From contig JADHVO010000008.1 in NCBI GenBank assembly GCA_016783965.1, positions 124,001-188,000 of the forward strand: a DNA stretch of 64,000 nucleotides, given 5' to 3'. The notes under the pieces are model-generated. The model did no database searches. It had not been told where the DNA came from and was given only the letters and a program-made list of their open reading frames with translations. Positions 58,585 to 64,000 of this stretch are shown here, piece after piece. Every line of letters begins with the position of its first letter. Within the stretch, counting starts at the first letter, position 1. The position numbers and the translations under genes were made by a program. Source of the stretch: Alphaproteobacteria bacterium. Its GTDB lineage: Bacteria > Pseudomonadota > Alphaproteobacteria > Micropepsales > Micropepsaceae.

Positions 58585-58611
58585 TTGGGGGGCGGCAAAT
58601 GTGCCGCGCGC
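58557..58611. repeat. Two imperfect direct repeats next to tRNA-Arg
   Basis: CAAATGT-N3-GCGCGC occurs at 58557-58572 and again at 58596-58611, a spacing of 39 bases, just 3' of the tRNA. They overlap the two hairpins there. Could be a small repeated element or a processing/termination region. Confidence 0.35.
58592..58607 (-). terminator. Candidate hairpin terminator of tRNA-Arg
   Basis: GCGGCA and TGCCGC form a perfect stem around AATG, 13 bases past the tRNA 3' end when read on the minus strand. A run of C rather than T follows, so intrinsic termination would be weak. Confidence 0.3.
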
Positions 58612-58619
58612 CAAAGAGC

Positions 58620-58696
58620 TGGCGCACCCGACAGGATTCGAACCTGTGACCTTCGCCTTCGGAGGGCGACACTCTATCCAGCTGAGCTACGGGTGC
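58620..58696 (-). tRNA. tRNA-Arg (anticodon CCG)
   Basis: On the minus strand the cloverleaf closes: acceptor GCACCCG pairing with CGGGTGC, D arm GCTC...GAGT, anticodon stem TCGCC/GGCGA with loop CTCCGAA (anticodon CCG, reading CGG) and T arm CAGGTTCGAATCCTG. The CCA end is encoded. 77 bases in total. Confidence 0.95.
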
Positions 58697-58746
58697 GTGT
58701 GAGGCGCTCTATACCCTGAGCCGACGGCCCGGGGCAAACCCGCGCC

Positions 58747-59832
58747 TTACGCCAGAGCCGCCAGCGCGGAATTCACCACCTCGTTGGCATGGCCCCATAC
58801 CATGCGTTTCCACTCGGCGGTGTCGGGATAGAAGGCGTCGCGCAGTTCCAGGCGGATCTCGGTGGCCTTCGGGTTTTTCTCCCGACCCGGCGCGAAGCAG
58901 TGCAGCCAGTTGTCCTTGCGCAGCGCGTTGAACACAGTGCGGGTGTCGCGGGTGCCGACCTCCAGCGCCGCGAAGGTGAGTTCGACGCCCTTCAGCCACG
59001 TCGCCACCGCCTTGTCGATCGTGCCCGACAGCGGCGCGGAGACTGACTCGCCCGCTTCGCTCGACGCCACGCGGTCGCCCCACATCGCCTTCGCCCGCTT
59101 GTAGGGTGCGCTGCCCGGCAGGTCCTCGGTGATCATCTCGCCGGCGCCGAACATGCCAAGGCCGGTATGGAAGTCGATCGCGATCAGCTGCTTCACGTGC
59201 TTGAGGGATTCCGTGAACACGTCCTTGAGCATCTTGAGCGACCACGCCTCGCGCGCGCCGCCGTAATAGACACCGTCGGGATATTTGTACTGGCCCTTGG
59301 AGATCGCCTCCTGGAGCGCGAAGGCTCCGTGCGCCTTCAGGAACTCGACCAGCCTGCCGTTCGCCCTGTGCATGGACTCGTCGGAGATGTCGCGCGGCGA
59401 AATCTCCGCGTGCAGGTCGTCATAGGGTGCGTTCGGGGGCGGGTTCGCGAAATCGATGCAGTTGCGATTGATGTCGGCATTGTCCTCGTTGACGCGCCGG
59501 TCCCAGGAGAAGCCGTAGGGGTTGAGCGCGTGCAACAGAACGATCTTGGTATCCTTCGGCACGCGGGCCGCGAGACCCTCACGCATCAGCCCCGTCTGCA
59601 CGCCGGAACCGAAATAGCCCTCCACGCCATGCGTTGCCGACACCAGCAGCAGCGCCTTCTTCGCGGCGCGCGGCCCGATCACCGCGGTGTCGAGGAACAG
59701 CGGCTTGCCGTCGCGTCCCTGCACTTGCGGATGCACGCGGGCTATGACGTCGATGTCGGCTTTCTCGCAGGCGGCGATGAATTCGTGGCGGCCCTGGCGG
59801 TAGTCGGCGGGAAAATGGTTTTCGGGGTTCAT
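58747..59832 (-). CDS. DUF2817 / M14-like metallopeptidase
   Basis: A 361-residue protein with VSATHGVEGYFGSGVQTGL (zinc His and Glu), NADINRNCIDF, and IDFHTGLGMFG (second His), which match the DUF2817 branch of zinc carboxypeptidases. A conserved late Glu for catalysis probably lies in TFAALEVGTRD. No signal peptide, so cytosolic. Divergent from the dipeptidase gene. Confidence 0.88.
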   Translation of the reverse strand: MNPENHFPADYRQGRHEFIAACEKADIDVIARVHPQVQGRDGKPLFLDTAVIGPRAAKKALLLVSATHGVEGYFGSGVQTGLMREGLAARVPKDTKIVLLHALNPYGFSWDRRVNEDNADINRNCIDFANPPPNAPYDDLHAEISPRDISDESMHRANGRLVEFLKAHGAFALQEAISKGQYKYPDGVYYGGAREAWSLKMLKDVFTESLKHVKQLIAIDFHTGLGMFGAGEMITEDLPGSAPYKRAKAMWGDRVASSEAGESVSAPLSGTIDKAVATWLKGVELTFAALEVGTRDTRTVFNALRKDNWLHCFAPGREKNPKATEIRLELRDAFYPDTAEWKRMVWGHANEVVNSALAALA

Positions 59833-59866
59833 GGCGGCTAGTCTAGCGGGGTTCGTGGAAATCGGA

Positions 59867-60643
59867 ATGACACTTGCTCATGCCTTGACGGAGTTGCGCT
59901 CGCGCCCAATTGGCGCCTTGACAGAGGCGCGAGCGCGGAAAACCGGTTACCGCGCGCACCCGATCGCGCGGTCGAACGCGCATTACAGCGAACCGCTGGT
60001 CGATGTCCGCACGCTGGGGATCGCGGGCGAGAATTACTATTTCTCCAGTCGCAACCCGCCCTATTGGGCCCCCATCACGGGGTCGGTGCCGGACCTGAAG
60101 GTCCGGCAGTCCGTGGCCGCGATGCTGTCGCGCGTGAACGCGCGGCTGAAACCGATGGGGCTGGAGCTGTTCGTGTTCGACGCCTGGCGCCCGAAAGCTG
60201 TGCAGGCCTATTTCCACGACGTCTGGATGCCGGCGGAGCTGAAGCGCCGCCGGCCGGAACTTGCAGGCGCGGCTCTCACCCGCGAGGTCGAGACTTACTG
60301 GGCCGCGCCCAGCGTCGACGAGAACTCGCCCGCGCCGCATGCGACGGGCGCTGCGGTCGATCTCACGCTGCGCTGGATCGGGGGCGAGCAATTGTGGATG
60401 GGTTCGATCTTCGACGACGCCACGGCGCTCGCGCATCGCGATCGGTTCGAGACGTTGCGCGACGACGCGCTGTCGTTCTCCGACGAAGAGGCGCGTGCCA
60501 ACCGCCGCTTGCTGCACTGGGTGATGACCGAGGAAGGTTTCGCAGGCTTGCCTGACGAATGGTGGCACTTCTCCTGGGGCGATCAGATGTGGGCGAAGCT
60601 GACCGGCGTGCCGGCCGCGCACTACGGCCTCGCGCGTGAGTGA
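59867..60643 (+). CDS. VanX-type D-Ala-D-Ala dipeptidase (M15D)
   Basis: A 258-residue protein with FVFDAWRPKAVQAYF, the zinc motif SPAPHATGAAVDLTL (His and Asp) and EWWHFSWGD near the C-terminus, with catalytic Glu and the third zinc ligand His. Matches VanX/DdpX dipeptidases that split D-Ala-D-Ala, most likely for cell-wall dipeptide recycling here, as no vanHA genes are nearby. No signal peptide. The HIT gene overlaps by 8 bases. Confidence 0.92.
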   Translation: MTLAHALTELRSRPIGALTEARARKTGYRAHPIARSNAHYSEPLVDVRTLGIAGENYYFSSRNPPYWAPITGSVPDLKVRQSVAAMLSRVNARLKPMGLELFVFDAWRPKAVQAYFHDVWMPAELKRRRPELAGAALTREVETYWAAPSVDENSPAPHATGAAVDLTLRWIGGEQLWMGSIFDDATALAHRDRFETLRDDALSFSDEEARANRRLLHWVMTEEGFAGLPDEWWHFSWGDQMWAKLTGVPAAHYGLARE

Positions 60644-61133
60644 GCGCAAACCGTTCGATCTTGAAGCGTACGCGCGCAGCGTCGCGACCGCCCCCTGCTT
60701 CATCTGCGAACTGGTAAAAGGCAACCCGGATTTCGCGCATCATGTGATCGCGCAGGACGAAGATACCATCATCTTCCTCAACAAGTATCCGACCCTGCGC
60801 GGCTATACGCTGGTGTGTCCGAAGGCGCATCGCGAGGACCTCGCCGAAGAGCTGTCACCCAACGAATATCTGCGCCTGCAATCGCACGTGCACCGTGTCT
60901 CGCGTGCACTGAAGACGGTGTTCGACGCCGAACGGATCTACGTCCTTTCGCTGGGTAGCCAGCAGGCGAACAAGCACCTGCACTTCCACGTCGCACCTTT
61001 GCCCAAGGGCGTGCCGCTGGCACAGCAGCAATATCAGGCGCTGATGGCCGAGAACGGCGTTCTGCAAATCCCGGACGAAGAGATGGCAGCGATCGCTCGC
61101 GACATCAGCGCGGCCTACGCGGCGCGGACCTAG
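60636..61133 (+). CDS. HIT family hydrolase
   Basis: A 165-residue histidine-triad protein: CFICELVKGNPDF with a CxxC zinc pair, FLNKYPTLRGYTLVCPKAHREDL and the triad HLHFHVAPLP. HIT proteins hydrolyse or transfer nucleotides; the exact branch is unclear. GTG start overlaps the dipeptidase gene; converges with the CHASE2-cyclase. Confidence 0.9.
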   Translation: MSERKPFDLEAYARSVATAPCFICELVKGNPDFAHHVIAQDEDTIIFLNKYPTLRGYTLVCPKAHREDLAEELSPNEYLRLQSHVHRVSRALKTVFDAERIYVLSLGSQQANKHLHFHVAPLPKGVPLAQQQYQALMAENGVLQIPDEEMAAIARDISAAYAART

Positions 61134-63361
61134 CGCAGGATCTGGCGGAACGCCCCGTCCCAGTCGGCGCCGGGCGGGTTGTCTTTGAAGTACTCGATGC
61201 GGGCGAGGTGCAGGTCGTAAAGCTTCTGGCTCGCACCCGACAACTGGCGGCACTGCTCGATCAGGCCCTGTGCCTTCTCCCATTGTTGGGTGCGCAGCGA
61301 CTGGAAGATGTGGTCGTGAAAGGTGAGCAGGGCGCGGAATTTGGGCGAGGCGCGCATCACCGGGCTACCCAGCATCGCGTACAGCTTCACCGGTTCCTCG
61401 TGCGCTCCGGCCGCGATGTAATCGACTTCCAAAAAGGCGAAGCCGCGTTCCGCCGCCTTGCGTGTGTCCTCGGTCACGATTACCGCCGGGCCGTATTGCG
61501 CCGACAATTGCTGCACGCGGCTCGCCACCACGGCGCAGTCGCCGGTCACCGAATAGGCGGTGCGGCCATGCGCGCCAAAGCCACCGGCAATCGCCTGGCT
61601 TGTCGACACGCCGATGCCGACTTCAACCGGCGGGAACGCGACGCCGTCATTGCGGCGCTCATGCGTGACGACCTCGTTGATCTTCGCCAGCGTCTCCATC
61701 ATCGCGTTGGCCGCTTCGCAGGCGTGGATGGCGTGCTCGGGATCGTCCAGCGGCGCGTTCCAGAACGCGCTGAAGCCGTCTGCGGTAAGCCGGTCGATGG
61801 TGCCGCCGCGCGCCAGCGCCACATCCATCAGCGGCACCAGCACGCGCTGCATCAGCCGCGTGAAGGCGGCGGGATCGTCCTTGAAGGTTTCGGCCAGGCC
61901 GCCGAAATCGCGCACGCCGGCGCGCAGATAGGTGACGGTACGGCTGACGCCGTCGAGCTGGAGCAGCTCGGGCCTGCGCGCGATCTGCTCGATCGTCGCC
62001 GCCGGAAGCGAGTCGGCAAAGGCCTCGCGCACCCGCATCCGTGCATTCCGCACGGCGTTGGCGCGCACCAGGGCGCCGGTCGCGAAGGTTATGGCAAGCG
62101 CCAGACTCGGGCTCAGGCCGTCCAGCAGCACGCGGTCGGCGGCATAGAGGCGCCAGGAGAGGAAACCGAGAAGTGCGACGCTCGCGGCGAGGAACAGCCC
62201 CGACCAAAGCACGCCGAACCGGACAAAAAGAAAGATCATCGCCGCGCCGAACAGCGCCAGGCAGATCAGCTCGGCCTCGATCGAAGAGCTGGGGCGACGC
62301 AGCGGCGTGTCGGTGAGGAGATTCTCAAGCGACTCGGCATAAACTGATGCGATGTCGCGTGGGCCGTCCGGCGTCTCCAGCGTGGCGCCCGGTGGCCCCA
62401 ATATGACCACCGCATTATCGAGCCGCGCGGCGGCGACCTTGCCGTCGGCCAGCGCAGCGGCGGAGATACGCCGCTCGACGCGATCGCCGGAATAGGCGAT
62501 CCAGATCGATCCGTCCGGTGCGGTCGGTACGTCGGCGTTCTCCACCGGCACCGAAGCAATCCCGGGCAGTGCGCCGATCAGCCCGGTGTCACCGTCGTCG
62601 CTCTTGAGCGCGAGCTGCTTCTGGTCGGCCAGCACGCGCAGCATTTCTGCCGCCAGCGACGGCACCGGAAGATTGTTCAGCCGGAAGGCCAGCGGCATAC
62701 GCCGCACTTTGCCGTCCGTGTCGAAACGGAGATTGAGCGCACCGATGCCGAGACTGTTGCGTTCGACCGCAGGTATGGCGCCCTCGGCCTGCGCGAACTG
62801 TGGCACGTGGCCGGACGGGTCCCTGTTCCCCGTAAAGCGCAGCGGCGCGCGGATCGCCGGGCGATGTCCGTTCTCGGCGCCCAGCGTGAAGCCGGTAACG
62901 GCTGCCAGCGAAGACAAAGAAGCGGCGAGCGTCTCGTCCGGCCCGTTCATCTGCGCCAGCGCCGTTCGCACTGCGTCGTAATCGGCACCGGTCGGGATTT
63001 GCGACAGCAGACTCTTCGGTGTCGCCGGATCGGCGGTCTCCAGCGGGAAAGCGAACACCACCATCGCCGCGTGGGCGTTCTTCAGGTCGCGCACGAGCGC
63101 GGCCAGCGTCGCGTGTGGCCACGGCCACGGGCCGAACCGCTCAAGGCTCGCCTTGTCGACGTCGAGCGTGCGCACGGCGAAGCCCGCGCGCGGCTTTGTG
63201 TCCTGATAGGCGCGCGGCAGGGCGTGCTGATAGCCATCGAACAGGATGCCGCGCAGGCGCGTCGCTACCGTGCCGGCATCGCTCGCCAGCAGTGCCAGCA
63301 GGATTACCAGCACCGCGGCGGGAATCGCCCACGTCGCGATCGCCTTGCCCTGCGCGCTCAT
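61130..63361 (-). CDS. CHASE2 sensor with degenerate adenylate/guanylate cyclase domain
   Basis: A 743-residue membrane protein: N-terminal helix (residues 10-26), an extracytoplasmic CHASE2 domain (~30-350, with LDVDKASLERFGPWPWPHATLAALV), three transmembrane helices (~355-440) and a C-terminal class III cyclase-like domain. In that domain the first metal Asp (VTVLFADIRGF in active enzymes) reads VTYLRAGVRDF, and the VNLASR transition-state Asn is Val (GDCAVVASR). The second metal Asp (TADGFSAFWNAP) remains. Cyclase activity is therefore doubtful; it may bind a nucleotide or regulate. Confidence 0.88.
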   Translation of the reverse strand: MSAQGKAIATWAIPAAVLVILLALLASDAGTVATRLRGILFDGYQHALPRAYQDTKPRAGFAVRTLDVDKASLERFGPWPWPHATLAALVRDLKNAHAAMVVFAFPLETADPATPKSLLSQIPTGADYDAVRTALAQMNGPDETLAASLSSLAAVTGFTLGAENGHRPAIRAPLRFTGNRDPSGHVPQFAQAEGAIPAVERNSLGIGALNLRFDTDGKVRRMPLAFRLNNLPVPSLAAEMLRVLADQKQLALKSDDGDTGLIGALPGIASVPVENADVPTAPDGSIWIAYSGDRVERRISAAALADGKVAAARLDNAVVILGPPGATLETPDGPRDIASVYAESLENLLTDTPLRRPSSSIEAELICLALFGAAMIFLFVRFGVLWSGLFLAASVALLGFLSWRLYAADRVLLDGLSPSLALAITFATGALVRANAVRNARMRVREAFADSLPAATIEQIARRPELLQLDGVSRTVTYLRAGVRDFGGLAETFKDDPAAFTRLMQRVLVPLMDVALARGGTIDRLTADGFSAFWNAPLDDPEHAIHACEAANAMMETLAKINEVVTHERRNDGVAFPPVEVGIGVSTSQAIAGGFGAHGRTAYSVTGDCAVVASRVQQLSAQYGPAVIVTEDTRKAAERGFAFLEVDYIAAGAHEEPVKLYAMLGSPVMRASPKFRALLTFHDHIFQSLRTQQWEKAQGLIEQCRQLSGASQKLYDLHLARIEYFKDNPPGADWDGAFRQILR

Positions 63362-63550
63362 CGACAGACCATGAAATGAACCGTGTGCCGTGACATTGCG
63401 AAAGTTTTGCGCGCCCGCAACTCGGGGACTGTGCGGACGCTTGACCCCCGAGAGAGCATGACGATGGCGTGAAGCGGATGTGAAAGAAAGAGATAACTTA
63501 TTGAATAATATTAGGTTCTACGACAGGGTATTTTTGGTGACGCACGTGTC

Positions 63551-63571
63551 ATTTTCACTTGCTCTGAAAAT
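63551..63571. promoter_or_regulatory. Inverted repeat upstream of the ferritin-like gene
   Basis: Perfect 7-base arms ATTTTCA and TGAAAAT around 7 bases, 56 bases before the start of the next gene, in the 265-base divergent gap. Position fits an operator. Nothing else in the gap could be assigned. Confidence 0.35.
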
Positions 63572-63626
63572 ACAGCGGCGTATCCTTATCGCAAAGCCAC
63601 AACGGTGCGCGTCAGGGAGTGAGCAC

Positions 63627-64000
63627 ATGGATAACATCACCAAGGATCCGACCTACAACGCGGTCGATCCGCACGACTTTCCGGCGATGCTGGATACCAA
63701 GCGGTACGGCGAGCGATCGACCGCCTTCGACAAGATCATCAGTGCCACGCACGACCATTTCTGGGATCCGCTCGACAAGAAGTACATCGACTTCGACGCG
63801 CCCTACGACATCACGAAAGACTACATCGTCAATCCGAACCTGAACGGCGATCTGAAGACCGCGATCGGCGACAAGCTGGACGAAGGCCAGAAGGTCAAGC
63901 TCGCGAACCTCGACACGCTGTGGTCGATGTCGTCGATCCTGCACGGTGAACAGGGCGCGCTGTCGCTGTCGGCCTCACTCTGCCACATCCTGCGCGATCC
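63627..64000 (+). CDS. Ferritin-like/diiron protein, 5' part only
   Basis: The frame is open to the right edge of the window (124 residues visible). It begins MDNITKDPTYNAVDPHDFPA and contains DKIISATHDHFWDPLDKKY and LWSMSSILHGEQGALSLSASLC, the last resembling a helix of ferritin-like diiron proteins with a Glu ligand. ATG preceded by GGGAG. The family call is a weak recollection; the coding call is strong. Confidence 0.6.
   Translation, partial: MDNITKDPTYNAVDPHDFPAMLDTKRYGERSTAFDKIISATHDHFWDPLDKKYIDFDAPYDITKDYIVNPNLNGDLKTAIGDKLDEGQKVKLANLDTLWSMSSILHGEQGALSLSASLCHILRD

Overview
The window is a dense, GC-rich stretch of bacterial chromosome from an alphaproteobacterium. The evidence is the conserved block secB / dnaQ-coaE-aroE-maf-ppsR / hemH-hemJ-rho and mnmE-mnmG-rsmG-parA-parB, two parS sites, TimA-like and DUF2244 genes, and the alphaproteobacterial type of Rho. 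The genus cannot be fixed by eye; a Rhizomicrobium/Micropepsis-like relative is only a guess. The parAB-parS block usually lies close to the replication origin, so this is probably an origin-proximal region. No rRNA, prophage, transposase or CRISPR array was seen. One tRNA (Arg, anticodon CCG) is present.

Layout. 1-5.9 kb: end of a membrane protein, dapB, a zinc-ribbon membrane protein, an AraC/Ada-type regulator, DUF2244, nth, a lipoprotein, an EI24/CysZ-like protein and an adenosine-kinase-like PfkB enzyme. 6.0-10.4 kb: a three-gene operon that stands out: an orphan PstB-type ATPase, a 643-residue protein ending in a PhoU/DUF47-like domain, and a pyruvate phosphate dikinase homologue that stops after its phosphohistidine domain. 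10.4-17.1 kb: Smr protein, MltA, TimA-like protein, SecB, DnaQ, CoaE, AroE, Maf and the PPDK regulatory protein. 17.3-20.3 kb: hemH, hemJ, rho. 20.4-28.0 kb: accessory enzymes lying between rho and mnmE. 28.1-33.9 kb: DUF6489-like gene, mnmE, mnmG, rsmG, parA, parB with parS sites. 33.9-41.4 kb: hisA-hisH, membrane proteins, a nucleotidyltransferase and lepA. 41.5-47.1 kb: a frameshifted secreted protein, a methyltransferase, a frameshifted CocE-type hydrolase, an S41 peptidase and a flavoprotein reductase. 47.1-52.9 kb: pheT, pheS, rplT, rpmI, then divergent mscL, msrB and a free-methionine sulfoxide reductase. 52.9-58.4 kb: a seven-gene minus-strand run from a cyclophilin to a histone-like basic protein. 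58.6-64.0 kb: tRNA-Arg, two peptidase families, a HIT protein, a CHASE2-cyclase with altered catalytic residues, and the start of a ferritin-like protein.

The best candidate for an undescribed system is the 6.0-10.4 kb operon. It joins phosphate-transport parts (PstB, PhoU-like) to an ATP-driven His-phosphorylating module that lacks the usual PEP/pyruvate barrel, so its phosphoryl acceptor is unknown. The PPDK regulatory protein encoded at 16.2-17.1 kb could act on the retained Thr-Ser-His motif. Other points of interest are a near-perfect palindrome just before hemH, two single-base frameshifts in G/C runs about 2 kb apart, hairpin leaders before pheS, rpmI and rho, and a probable pseudo-cyclase. 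All calls rest on reading motifs in the translated sequence; no database search was run.
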